Assembly (NCBI RefSeq): GCF_002794255.1
Contig: NZ_PGGW01000008.1
Span: forward strand, 186,001-250,000
DNA from: Streptomyces carminius
GTDB taxonomy: Bacteria > Actinomycetota > Actinomycetes > Streptomycetales > Streptomycetaceae
Length of the DNA: 64,000 nucleotides
Direction: 5' to 3'
A model generated the notes under the pieces. It did not search any database and was not told where the DNA came from. It saw only the letters and a program-made list of their open reading frames with translations. Below, piece by piece: positions 42,516 to 50,956 of this stretch. Both the position numbers and the translations under genes were made by a program. Each line of letters opens with the position of its first letter. Within the stretch, counting starts at the first letter, position 1.

Positions 42516-43528
42516 CCGCCCGGGAACTGGACGCCGCGGGCGTCACCGATCCGCGGCTGCGTCACGCCTACACCGTCTGCCGCCGGCTCAACGCCCGGCA
42601 CGGCAGGACGTACTTCCTGGCCACCCGGCTGCTGCCGGTCGAGCGGCGTCCGGCCGTGCACGCCCTGTACGGCTTCGCCCGCTGGGCGGACGACATCGTC
42701 GACGACCTCGGCACCGGCCGCACCCCCGCCGAGCGCGCCGGGGAACTGGACGCGCTGGAGAAGGAGCTGCGCGCCGGACCGAGCGCGGACAGCACCGTCC
42801 CCGTGCTGCGCGCGCTGGCCCACACCGCCGCCGCCTACCGCATCGATCCCGGACTGTTCGCCGATTTCATGGCCTCCATGCGGATGGACCTGGACATCTC
42901 GGACTACCCCACCTACCGGGACCTGTACGCCTACATGCACGGCTCGGCCGCAGTCATCGGCCTGCAGATGGTGCCCGTGCTGGGCACGGTGGTCCCGCGC
43001 GGGGAGGCCGAGCCGCACGCGGCGGCCCTGGGGGTGGCCTTCCAGCTCACCAACTTCCTGCGCGACGTCGGCGAGGACCTGGACCGCGGCCGGGTCTACC
43101 TCCCGGGCGAGGTCCTCACCGCCCACGGGGTGGACCGCGAACTGCTGCGCCGGTGCCGCGACACCGGACGCGGCCACCCCCGGGTGCGCGCGGCACTGCG
43201 CGAGGTCGCCGCGCACACCCGGTCGGTGTACCGCGAGGCCCGCCCCGGCATCGCCATGCTCGACCCCGTCGCCCGGCCCTGCATCCGTACGGCGTTCACC
43301 CTCTACGGCGGCATCCTGGAGCGGATCGAGGACGCCGGCTACGACGTGCTGCACCGCCGGGTCGCCGTGCCCGGCCGCCGCCGGGCCGCCGTCGCCCTGG
43401 ACGGACTGGCCCGGCTCGCCGCCGCCCGGGCGCGGCACCGCGCCGTACCCGCCGGGCGGCCGGCCGAGGACCCGGAACCCGCCGGCCGCCCGGCCCGCAC
43501 CGTCTTCCGCAGGAGGGCCCTGCCATGA
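42512..43528 (+). CDS. crtB: Phytoene synthase
   Basis: The 338-residue protein has both aspartate-rich motifs, [13 protein letters not shown] and [21 protein letters not shown], and the [13 protein letters not shown] segment of squalene/phytoene synthases. It joins two GGPP molecules to phytoene. Its stop overlaps the Rieske gene as ATGA. The last 40 residues are Arg/Pro-rich extension. Confidence 0.95.
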   Translation: MTARELDAAGVTDPRLRHAYTVCRRLNARHGRTYFLATRLLPVERRPAVHALYGFARWADDIVDDLGTGRTPAERAGELDALEKELRAGPSADSTVPVLRALAHTAAAYRIDPGLFADFMASMRMDLDISDYPTYRDLYAYMHGSAAVIGLQMVPVLGTVVPRGEAEPHAAALGVAFQLTNFLRDVGEDLDRGRVYLPGEVLTAHGVDRELLRRCRDTGRGHPRVRAALREVAAHTRSVYREARPGIAMLDPVARPCIRTAFTLYGGILERIEDAGYDVLHRRVAVPGRRRAAVALDGLARLAAARARHRAVPAGRPAEDPEPAGRPARTVFRRRALP

Positions 43529-44613
43529 CCCGCGAACCACTCCGCCGAAGCGGCGGCCCGTCCCGCCCCGCTCGCTTTCCCGTCCGCCGTCCCCTCCGCC
43601 TCCCCACCCTGCCGCGCCGCGGGCTGCCGCTGCGGCCGGCCGCCCCGGTGGACTGGGCCACACAGCGGCCCACCTGGCGCGACGCCTCACCGGCCGTCAT
43701 CGCGGCCGCCCTGAAACGGGCCACCGCCCGGCCCTCGGGGAACTGGTACGTGCTGGGACCGTCCGAGCGGATACGGCCCGGCCGCGCCCACGGACGCACC
43801 GTCGCGGGCACGGAGGTGGTCGCCTGGCGCGACGAGGCCGGCCGGCTGACCGCGGGACCCGGCGCCTGCCCCCACCTGGGCGCGCCGCTGAAGGACAGCC
43901 CCGTGCACTGCGGCCGACTGGTCTGCCACTGGCACGGGCTGGCCCTGGACGGCCGCGGCGGCGCCGGCTGGGAACCGTACCCGGTCCACGACGACGGCGT
44001 CCTGGCCTGGGTCCGGCTGGACGCGGCCGGCGGCGAGGAGCCGCTGGAGCGCCCGGTGGTACCCGAACGGCCCGCCCGGGACGCCTCGCTGTGCGCGGTC
44101 ACCGAGGCCGAGGGCGTCTGCGAACCGGAGGACGTCGTCGCCAACCGCCTCGACCCCTGGCACGGCGCCTGGTTCCACCCCTACTCCTTCACCGGTCTGA
44201 CGGTGCTCCAGGCACCCGGGACCGGCCCGGAACCCTCCGACCCGGCCGAGGACCGCTTCACCGTCCAGGTCACCTTCCGGGTGGCCTCGCGCGGCGCGGT
44301 CCCGGTGCGGGCGGTCTTCACCGCCCCCGAGCCGCGCACCGTGGTGATGCGCATCACCGAGGGGGAGGGGGTGTCGTCGGTGGTGGAGACGCACGCCACC
44401 CCGCTGGGCGAGGACGAGCGGGGCCGGCCCCGTACCGTCGTCACCGAGGCGGTGCTCGCCACCTCCGACCGCCCCGGCTTCGCCCTGGCCCGGGCGGCGG
44501 CCCCGCTGCTGCGCCCGCTGGTGCGGCGCACCGCGGCCCGGTTGTGGCGCGACGACCTCGCCTACGCCGAACGGCGGTGGCAACTGCGCAGCACGGGCCG
44601 TTTTCCCGGCTGA
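43525..44613 (+). CDS. Rieske-type mononuclear-iron oxygenase of the carotenoid operon (DUF5914-like)
   Basis: The 362-residue protein has a Rieske [2Fe-2S] motif CPH...CHWH with Cys115, His117, Cys134 and His137. Downstream is a 2-His-1-carboxylate motif DPWHGAWFH giving Asp210, His213 and His218 (D-x2-H-x4-H), as in ring-hydroxylating oxygenase alpha subunits. Both metal sites appear intact. It is the fourth gene of the operon, coupled to crtB by ATGA, where crtV stands in other Streptomyces clusters. It may hydroxylate or otherwise oxidise the carotenoid product; this is inferred from location. No reductase gene is adjacent. Confidence 0.85.
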   Translation: MTREPLRRSGGPSRPARFPVRRPLRLPTLPRRGLPLRPAAPVDWATQRPTWRDASPAVIAAALKRATARPSGNWYVLGPSERIRPGRAHGRTVAGTEVVAWRDEAGRLTAGPGACPHLGAPLKDSPVHCGRLVCHWHGLALDGRGGAGWEPYPVHDDGVLAWVRLDAAGGEEPLERPVVPERPARDASLCAVTEAEGVCEPEDVVANRLDPWHGAWFHPYSFTGLTVLQAPGTGPEPSDPAEDRFTVQVTFRVASRGAVPVRAVFTAPEPRTVVMRITEGEGVSSVVETHATPLGEDERGRPRTVVTEAVLATSDRPGFALARAAAPLLRPLVRRTAARLWRDDLAYAERRWQLRSTGRFPG

Positions 44614-44673
44614 GCCTTCCGGGAGCCGGCATCCGCCCTCCGGCCGGAACCGTTCATTCGAAACAGTGAAAGA

Positions 44674-44699
44674 CCGGGCAGCGCGCACGTGCTGCCCGG
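44674..44699 (+). terminator. Terminator of the crtEIB-Rieske operon
   Basis: CCGGGCAGC and GCTGCCCGG pair, with inner extension through one G-T pair, 60 bp after the Rieske stop. Confidence 0.65.
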
Positions 44700-44792
44700 C
44701 TCCCGGGTTCCCCCCTGATGGGATGTCCGCCATCGGAACGACACCGCGCCGCCGCGCACGGCGCGGCACGCACACCCATGGAGGGACCCGTC

Positions 44793-45068
44793 GTGAAAAC
44801 CAGGAAGATCTTCCCCTTGCTCGTCGCCGTGGCCGCCGTGGCGGCCGTGTCCGCGGGAACGGCGGGCGCCGCCCCGCTCCCCGTCGGACAGCCGGTCCCG
44901 GCCCCGCAGCGGAATGACGACGCGCAGCGGTACCGGCTCCTCGTCCAGTGCAGCGACGGCCGCCAGTACGGGGGCGAGAGCACGGCCCCGCCCGGGGACC
45001 TGAGCGGAGTCCAGGAGCACTGCCCCTCCGGGACGACCGCGACCGGCTGGAGCTGGCAGACCGACTGA
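44793..45068 (+). CDS. Small secreted protein
   Basis: The 91-residue product has a clear Sec signal (VKTRKIFPLLVAVAAVAAVS, cut near GTAGAA) and a mature part of about 63 residues with two cysteines (VQCSDG and EHCPSG), probably disulfide-bonded. GGAGGGA precedes the GTG. An in-frame ATG lies 15 bases upstream of the GTG, before the ribosome-binding site. Function unknown; it lies between the two convergent halves of the crt cluster. Confidence 0.72.
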   Translation: MKTRKIFPLLVAVAAVAAVSAGTAGAAPLPVGQPVPAPQRNDDAQRYRLLVQCSDGRQYGGESTAPPGDLSGVQEHCPSGTTATGWSWQTD

Positions 45069-45241
45069 GACCCCCGCGGGGCGGCCGGTGCCGCGACCGG
45101 AAGGGGCTGCCGGGAAGCGCGCGGCGCCCGGTGCGGTGCGTCGCAGGGCGGAGGACCGCCCGCGTACCGGGCGCACTCGGGCGACTCCGGCGACGCGGCC
45201 GGGGCACCTCCCGGCGGCAGCCGGGGGAGTGGTGTGCCCGG

Positions 45242-45273
45242 GGCGCCTCCGGGCCGCCGGGCCCGGGGGCGCC
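45242..45273. terminator. Hairpin between convergent secreted-protein and crtU genes
   Basis: GGCGCCTCCGGGCC pairs with GGCCCGGGGGCGCC (14 bp, one G-T pair) around a 4-nt loop. The rest of the 284-bp gap holds no gene. Confidence 0.6.
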
Positions 45274-45352
45274 GCGAGCCGGTTGACCCTCCCGGCCGCA
45301 GCGCGCCCCGGGGCCTGGCCGACGGCGGCCCCGGCCTCGCGGGGCAGTACAC

Positions 45353-46957
45353 CTAGTCCCGGGTCCGGCCCCGGTCACCCAGCGCCGCCAGCGCCCGCAG
45401 CGGTGCCGAACGCCCGGCGTTGGGCACCGTCCACAGCGTTTGCCCCCGCACCCCCCAGCGCTCCAGCAGCGCGTTCGCCGCCAGGAAGCCGGTGGTGGCC
45501 GCCCGCTCCATCAGCGCCACCGGCAGATCCACCCGGACGCAGTCCCCGGCGAGCACCACACCCGGGTCGGGGGTGCGCACCGGGGGGCGGTCGGCGAAGG
45601 ACCCCACCGCGAACAGCGGGCAGTCCGCCCGCCACTCGTGCACCGCGTCCACCACCCGCGCCGGGCGGGTCTCCGGCCAGAGCCGGTGCAGTTCGGCGAG
45701 CAGCGCCTCCTGCACGGCGGCGCGGTCGGCGCCGGGCGGGACGGCGTACGCGTGCAGCTCCACCACCGAACCGCCGGTGCGCCGCGCCCAGCGGGCCGCC
45801 TCGCCCTCCCAGCGCTCCAGCACGCTGACGTTGTCCAGCGGACCGTAGCCGCTGGTGCCCAGGAAACCGGGGCGCTCGGGGCGGACGGGGCGGTCCAGCC
45901 ACAGCCGGGTCACCAGGAAGGGCGGGGCGGTGCGCAGCCGGGCGACACGGTCGCGCCAGGCGGGATCGCCCAGACGAGGGGAGCCGGCCACCACCTGCCG
46001 CAGTCCGGCGGTGTCCAGGGCCAGGACCACCGCGTCGTACCGCTGCGGCGCGCCGCCCCCGGCGACCACCTCGTAACCGCCCGACGAGGTGGGGGAGACC
46101 GTCTCCACGGCCGTGTCCGTACGCGTCTCGGCGCCGTGGCCGCGCAGGTACTTCGCCAGCGGCTCCCACAGGGCGGTGGGGAAGGGCTCGTTGGCCACGT
46201 CGAAGAGCAGTCCCTCGCCGGAGCCCAGGAAGTAGATGTGGAACATCAGCGCCAGCTCGGCGGCCGACAGCTCCCCGGGATCGGCGAAGAAGCTGCGGGA
46301 GAAGACCTGGAAGGCCAGATGCCGGGCGCCGGCGGGGAAGCGGACGCGGTCCAGGAAGTCGGCGGCGCTGATCCCGTCGAGCCGCTCGAACACCTGCGGC
46401 ACCCGTACGTCCAGCAGCGGCAGGGCCGCCACCGGGTCCATGCGCAGCAGCCCCGGCAGTGTGAACGTGGGGCTGAGGGCGGCGAAGCCGAGCGCGTTCC
46501 ACGGCGGGGTGCGGGGCACCCGGGCGAAGCCGTCCCGGGCGCCGCCGCTGTGGACCAGGGGGTAGTCGGGCAGCCCGGAGAGCATCCCCAGCGAGCCGTC
46601 CACCCGGCGCAGCAGCCCGCGCAGGTTGTAGTACTGGCGGAAGAAGGCATGGAAGCCGCGGCTCATCGTCACCGCCGAGCCGTCCGCCAGCGTCACCGGC
46701 CAGCCGGCCAGCCGTCCGCCCAGTTGCGGCTCCCGCTCCAGGACGGTGACCCGCGCCCCGCGTTCGGCCAGCGCGGTGGCCGCCGCCAGCCCGGCGATGC
46801 CGCCGCCCGCGACGGCGACCCGCGGCGGCTCCCCGGCCACCGCCGGGCGTCCCGGCGCCGGGTGGAGGACGGCCGCGTGGCGGTCGCGCCCGCGCCGGGC
46901 GACCGGGCGGCCGGGTACGGCGGCCGGCCGTCGGTGGTGCGGTGGGAGCAGCGGCAT
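45353..46957 (-). CDS. crtU: Carotenoid beta-ring desaturase/methyltransferase CrtU
   Basis: The 534-residue flavoprotein has VAVAGGGIAGLAAATALAER near residue 50, GFHAFFRQYYNLRGLL and the C-terminal GVVLAGDCVRVDLPVALMER. These are typical of the CrtI-related CrtU enzymes that convert beta-carotene to aromatic isorenieratene. The first 40 residues are a basic Pro/Arg extension. It follows crtY on the minus strand after a 110-bp gap. Its end faces the crtEIB operon. Confidence 0.9.
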   Translation of the reverse strand: MPLLPPHHRRPAAVPGRPVARRGRDRHAAVLHPAPGRPAVAGEPPRVAVAGGGIAGLAAATALAERGARVTVLEREPQLGGRLAGWPVTLADGSAVTMSRGFHAFFRQYYNLRGLLRRVDGSLGMLSGLPDYPLVHSGGARDGFARVPRTPPWNALGFAALSPTFTLPGLLRMDPVAALPLLDVRVPQVFERLDGISAADFLDRVRFPAGARHLAFQVFSRSFFADPGELSAAELALMFHIYFLGSGEGLLFDVANEPFPTALWEPLAKYLRGHGAETRTDTAVETVSPTSSGGYEVVAGGGAPQRYDAVVLALDTAGLRQVVAGSPRLGDPAWRDRVARLRTAPPFLVTRLWLDRPVRPERPGFLGTSGYGPLDNVSVLERWEGEAARWARRTGGSVVELHAYAVPPGADRAAVQEALLAELHRLWPETRPARVVDAVHEWRADCPLFAVGSFADRPPVRTPDPGVVLAGDCVRVDLPVALMERAATTGFLAANALLERWGVRGQTLWTVPNAGRSAPLRALAALGDRGRTRD

Positions 46958-47067
46958 GGGGGGAACACTCCTGTCGGACGAGGACGGCGGGGAACGGCGG
47001 GGAACACGGGAGCGGGGAACGGAGCGGCACCCGGGAGCGGCGCCGGGACGGCGGGGGAGAGGACGGC

Positions 47068-48303
47068 TCAGGACACGGCGGCGCGCCGCGGCAGTACGGG
47101 CAGTTCCACCGCCGAGCGCAGCATGGGCAGCACCGGAGTGCTCAGCCCGATGGCGAACTCCTCCCACCACCGGGAGCGGCCGTCGAGGAACCGCAGCAGC
47201 CGGTCGGGGGGGTTGCGCAGGAAAAGGTCGCTGAAGAACCGCGCCCCCGCCACCCGGCCGGTGTCCACGGCCCGCAGCATGACCGCGTCCATCGCCCGGT
47301 GGCGGGCGGCGTGCGCGGCGGGCGGCACCGGGACGCGCCCGCGGCGCCAGGCGTCGGCGATGGCGTCGCTCTGCCGCTGGACGGCGGCGAAGGTGTAGCC
47401 GGTGGCGGGCCGGGTGGCGCCGCCGGCCGTTCCGATGCGGAAGACACAGCGCCCGGCGCGGCGCGGGAAGACGGCGTCCGTCATGGGGATGACGCCCTGC
47501 TCGGTGCCGGTGACCGTCATTCCCCCCAGGCCCAGCACCCGGCCGGTGTAGTCCCGCAGCGCCCGCTCGTAGCCCTCCGGCGACAGCGGGGTGCGGGAGA
47601 ACTCGGTGTACTCCACCAGCGCCTCCCGCCGTCCCAGCGGCAGGACGTAGCCGAAGGACAGTCCGTGGGCGGGCTGCGGGGTGCGGAAGTCCATCAGTTC
47701 CACGGCCGACGGGTCGAACGCGTCGGCGGAACAGCGCACGAACCAGCCGCGGAAGTGCTGGAGCAGCGTGCTGCGCGCGGGCGGGAGCCGCCGGGGCGGG
47801 CGGGAGTCGAACACCCAGCGGGCCCGCACCCGCACCGGGGCCCCCGCGGTGTCGGTGCCGTGGACGACGGCGCCGCCCGCCGGATCGTCCCGCACCCGGT
47901 CGACCACCGCGGTCAGCCGCCGTACCCGGGGCAGGGGCGCCAGCCGGGTATCCACCAGGGCGGCGAAGTCGGTGGAGCGGAGCATCTTGTAGCGCGCGGC
48001 GCCCAGGTGGGCCTCGGCGGTACGGCCGTCCGGACCGCGCACCCGCAGCCGGTCCCAGCCGGCCCGTACCGCCTCGTCGTACGGGCCCTCGCCGGTCTCC
48101 CAGAAGCACCAGGTGCGGGCCGGGGCGCGCACCGGCCCCTCGGGCGCCTCGACGAGGACGACGGTGGGCGCGGTGCCGTCCGGGCCGGGGGTGTAGGCCA
48201 GCCGGTGCACCAGGGACAGCCCGGCGGCGCCGGCGCCCACCACGGCGATGTCCGCGGGGGTGTCCGCGGGGGTGTCCGCGCCGGGATCTTCCAGATCGCT
48301 CAC
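47068..48303 (-). CDS. crtY: Lycopene beta-cyclase
   Basis: The 411-residue protein has the flavin-binding DIAVVGAGAAGLSLVHRL and ARTWCFWETGEGP, the FDSRPP motif, GYVLPLGRREALVEYTEFS and the late RIGTAGGATRPATGYTF motif of CrtY/CrtL cyclases. It forms the beta-ionone rings on lycopene. The GTG at 48303 lies in front of SDLEDPGAD. A repeated GTCCGCGGGG segment near the start encodes the ADTPADTPAD repeat. Confidence 0.93.
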   Translation of the reverse strand: MSDLEDPGADTPADTPADIAVVGAGAAGLSLVHRLAYTPGPDGTAPTVVLVEAPEGPVRAPARTWCFWETGEGPYDEAVRAGWDRLRVRGPDGRTAEAHLGAARYKMLRSTDFAALVDTRLAPLPRVRRLTAVVDRVRDDPAGGAVVHGTDTAGAPVRVRARWVFDSRPPRRLPPARSTLLQHFRGWFVRCSADAFDPSAVELMDFRTPQPAHGLSFGYVLPLGRREALVEYTEFSRTPLSPEGYERALRDYTGRVLGLGGMTVTGTEQGVIPMTDAVFPRRAGRCVFRIGTAGGATRPATGYTFAAVQRQSDAIADAWRRGRVPVPPAAHAARHRAMDAVMLRAVDTGRVAGARFFSDLFLRNPPDRLLRFLDGRSRWWEEFAIGLSTPVLPMLRSAVELPVLPRRAAVS

Positions 48304-48377
48304 TCCGGCCGTCTTCCACGCCGTGCCCCCTCGTACACCGTTCGTGTCCGGCAGAACCCCTCGCGGCGGGGGCGGCC

Positions 48378-49037
48378 CTACCGCGGCACCGGTGCCCAGG
48401 GGCTCACGGCGAGCCTGCCGGTGTTGCCGAGGTCGAGGTGGGCGGGTACGGTCCGCGGCTCCCGGTCACCGAGCGGGTCGATCTCCACGGCGCTGCCGGT
48501 GGCGGCGGGCACCGTGGGGTCCGTGACGGTGTTGCGCCACACCAGGCGGGCCACCGCCGACTCGCCGGGGTCCAGGGGCACCGGTGCGGGGGCGTCGTCG
48601 AGCCCGCCGATGAGGGCGATCTCGGACACCTTGTGGAGGATCTCCACCTCCAGCGGCTCCCCGTCCCCGTCCAGCACCCGCACACCGGGACGGCCGCGGA
48701 TGGTGCGGGAGGTCTCGCCGCAGTTCACCAGCCGGACGCCCAGCACCCGCAGCCCCATGGCCGCCTCCGCCTCCTCCGCCTGGACGCGCAGGCCCGAGGC
48801 CGGGCAGGAGGACGCGGAGGGGGAGGGCCGGGGGGAGGGGGACAAGCCGTACTGCACGTGCCCCTCGGGAAACGAGGAGGCGAGCCGGTCCGGGCGGGGG
48901 AAGGCCGAGGGGTGCGGGGAGGAGGCCGACGGGGCGGGCTGGGTGCCGCAGGCGGCCAGCAGGCCGATCACCGGGAGCAGCAGGGCCGGGCGGAGGGCCG
49001 GCCGACGCGCCCCGGACGCGGCTGTGGTGGTGTTCAT
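48378..49037 (-). CDS. DUF4232 lipoprotein
   Basis: The 219-residue product has a lipoprotein signal with LLAAC at about residues 27-31, a Ser/Pro-rich linker and a DUF4232 domain. The domain is recognised by CPASGLRVQAEEAEAAMG and RLVNCGETSRTIRGRPGV, with its two conserved cysteines. DUF4232 proteins are surface lipoproteins of unknown role in actinomycetes. It is divergent from the XRE regulator, with the twin operator between them. Confidence 0.85.
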   Translation of the reverse strand: MNTTTAASGARRPALRPALLLPVIGLLAACGTQPAPSASSPHPSAFPRPDRLASSFPEGHVQYGLSPSPRPSPSASSCPASGLRVQAEEAEAAMGLRVLGVRLVNCGETSRTIRGRPGVRVLDGDGEPLEVEILHKVSEIALIGGLDDAPAPVPLDPGESAVARLVWRNTVTDPTVPAATGSAVEIDPLGDREPRTVPAHLDLGNTGRLAVSPWAPVPR

Positions 49038-49059
49038 CCGATCATCGTTCCATGGCTTC

Positions 49060-49094
49060 TTGCCCAAGAGGCAAAGAAATTGCCCGCCAGGCAG
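49060..49094. promoter_or_regulatory. Twin operator in front of the XRE-cupin regulator
   Basis: TTGCCCAAGAGGCAA (49060-49074) and TTGCCCGCCAGGCAG (49080-49094) are two TTGCC-n5-GGCA inverted repeats exactly 20 bp apart. They lie between divergent genes and end 21 bp before the GTG of the regulator. Two repressor dimers on one DNA face is the simple reading. Confidence 0.7.
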
Positions 49095-49115
49095 GTTTCT
49101 GGCTCAATCACCTCT

Positions 49116-49754
49116 GTGAACTCCTCATCCGAGGGCCCTGCCGAGGCGGCGGCCGGCACCCCGCCCGACGGTCTGCCGCCACGGATCGCCGCCCGGCTGC
49201 GCGAGCTGCGCCGGCGGGGCGGCCTGACCCTGGAGACCGCCGCCCGGCGCGCGGACCTGTCACCCGCCCACCTGTCCCGCCTGGAGACGGGCCGCCGCCA
49301 GCCCTCGCTGCCGTCGCTGCTCGCGCTCGCCCGGATCTACGGTACGACCGTGTCGGACCTGCTCGGCGAGACGGTGGCCGAACGGGACCCGGTGGTACGG
49401 GCCGGCCGTGCGGAGACGGTCACCGCGGACGGCTGGATCTACCGCCCGGCCGGAGGATCGGGCCGGGCGATGCAGGCACTGCGGGTCCACGTCCCCCACC
49501 GGCCGCGGCACGATCCGGTCCGGGTGCACCCCGGCGAGGAGTGGATCCACGTGCTCGGCGGCCGGCTGCGGCTGGTGCTGGAGGAGAACGAGCACCTCCT
49601 GTGGCCGGGGGACTCGGCGCACTTCGACTCGCTCACCCCGCACCGCATCGCGGCGGCGACCGCCGACGGCGCGGACCTGCTGTTCGTGCACACGTTGCTG
49701 CGCAGCACCGTCGCCGAACTGTGCGTCGGCGCGGCGGGGCCGCGTATCACCTGA
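49116..49754 (+). CDS. XRE-family regulator with C-terminal cupin
   Basis: The 212-residue protein has an HTH (about residues 22-80) with LETAARRADLSPAHLSRLET and a cupin domain with HPGEEWIHVLGGRLRLVLEE. GDSAHFDSLTPHRI holds the conserved histidine. Such proteins often sense a small ligand and control a neighbouring transporter or enzyme. GTG at 49116 has almost no ribosome-binding site, so a short-leader transcript is possible. The DUF6126 peptide gene follows. Confidence 0.9.
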   Translation: MNSSSEGPAEAAAGTPPDGLPPRIAARLRELRRRGGLTLETAARRADLSPAHLSRLETGRRQPSLPSLLALARIYGTTVSDLLGETVAERDPVVRAGRAETVTADGWIYRPAGGSGRAMQALRVHVPHRPRHDPVRVHPGEEWIHVLGGRLRLVLEENEHLLWPGDSAHFDSLTPHRIAAATADGADLLFVHTLLRSTVAELCVGAAGPRIT

Positions 49755-49822
49755 AGGCTGCGGCCCCGGTTCCCCGTTTCCCGTTCCCGCCGGCTCCGGC
49801 CGGTCCGAAAGGCGGCATCACC

Positions 49823-49975
49823 ATGTCCGAACAGCACCCCCGCCCCGCGGCGCCGATGAACGAGGAGCGGAAGTTCCCCCGCGGGCTCGTCGTCCGGCTC
49901 TTCGTCTACCTGATCGCCGGCCACCTGGTCGCGGCCTTCCTCTACCTGCTGTTCGAGCTGGGCGGCGGGCGGTGA
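49823..49975 (+). CDS. DUF6126 small membrane protein (50 aa)
   Basis: The product starts MSEQHPRPAAPMNEERKF and has one transmembrane helix (FVYLIAGHLVAAFLYLLFEL) ending in GGGR. GAAAGGCGG precedes the ATG. It lies 68 bp after the XRE-cupin gene on the same strand and is probably in its operon. Function unknown. Confidence 0.75.
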   Translation: MSEQHPRPAAPMNEERKFPRGLVVRLFVYLIAGHLVAAFLYLLFELGGGR

Positions 49976-50008
49976 CGGCAGGCCCCGGACCGCGCACCGG
50001 CCCGGGGC

Positions 50009-50665
50009 TCAGCGGCGCATCGGCCCGGGAACGGTCATCCGGAAGGGGTCCACGGCCACCGCGAGCCGGGTGGTGGTGCGCTCCAGGGCAGGGAGCCGCT
50101 CCGGCCACGAGGTGACCGTCAGCGTCCCGGGGCGGAGGGTCCCCCGCAGCCGGCCGGGGACGAACAGCCGCCGCCCGGGCGAACCGGAGAAGCCCGGAAG
50201 GGGAAGCGGCACACCCGGCAGGCCCGGCCGCCCGGCCCCGAGGACCAACTCGGCCAGCGGACCGTCCCGGTCGGCGACGCGCACCGCCGTCCGCCCACCG
50301 GTGTCCGTCCAGACGAACTCGGCGAGTTCCTTGGGGAGTCCCCAGATGTCCCGCCCGCCGCGCACCGAGACGGCGTCGTCGACCCAGATACGGTCGACCA
50401 GCAGCCCGGCACGGCGGCCGCGGCGGACCAGCGGGCCGATGGCCAGCTCGTCGTAGCGCAAGGTGCCCTCCCGGTACCGGACCAGCCCGACGGCCAGCAG
50501 GGAGGGGGAGACCAGCGGGCGCAGATCCCCGGGGACGGGCAGTGGGCGGCGGAGCGGCAGGAGGCCGGCCCACAGTTTCCCCCGGAACCTCCAGGGTGCG
50601 GGCGGACAGGACGCACGGGTCCCCTCGGGGTCCTCCGGCACGCTGTCCGGAACGGGACCGGGCAT
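50009..50665 (-). CDS. Acetoacetate-decarboxylase-like protein
   Basis: The 218-residue protein has the family-type core RYREGTLRYDELAIGPLV, then IWVDDAVSVRGGRDIWGLPKELAEF. The lysine in GLPKELAEF corresponds to the region holding the Schiff-base lysine in the family. Enzymatic identity is not certain: many such homologues act on unknown beta-keto acids. GGAAGGAG precedes the ATG. Confidence 0.78.
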   Translation of the reverse strand: MPGPVPDSVPEDPEGTRASCPPAPWRFRGKLWAGLLPLRRPLPVPGDLRPLVSPSLLAVGLVRYREGTLRYDELAIGPLVRRGRRAGLLVDRIWVDDAVSVRGGRDIWGLPKELAEFVWTDTGGRTAVRVADRDGPLAELVLGAGRPGLPGVPLPLPGFSGSPGRRLFVPGRLRGTLRPGTLTVTSWPERLPALERTTTRLAVAVDPFRMTVPGPMRR

Positions 50666-50753
50666 GTTCCGTGACTCCTTCCGTGCCGGGCCCCGCCGGG
50701 GAGGGCGGGGAAGGGCGGCACCGGCGGTGTGCCCGTCGGCCGAACGACCGTAC

Positions 50754-50821
50754 CCGTCCGTCCGGCACGGCCCCGGCGCGGCACCGCCCGGTGCCGCGCC
50801 GGGGCCGTGCCGGACGGACGG
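50754..50821. terminator. 32-bp perfect hairpin downstream of ctaG-like gene
   Basis: Two exactly complementary 32-bp arms (50754-50785 and 50790-50821) flank a GCCC loop. This is the longest hairpin of the window. It lies after the CtaG stop and before the ADC-like start, so it terminates the DUF2243-CtaG transcript. Confidence 0.85.
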
Positions 50822-50956
50822 CGGCCGCCTCGCACGGGCTCCGGTGCTCCGGGGTGTCCGCCGGTCGGCGGGCGCCCCTCCGCACGGACCCGCCGGGCGG
50901 CGCGTCCTCCTCCCCTGAGCCCGGCTTCCTCTTCCAGAGGAACCGGAGTCAGTGGT

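Noticed and set aside
45440..47398. 652-codon plus-strand frame across crtU and crtY
   Set aside because: It is antisense to two well-recognised flavoproteins and its composition is that of a shadow.
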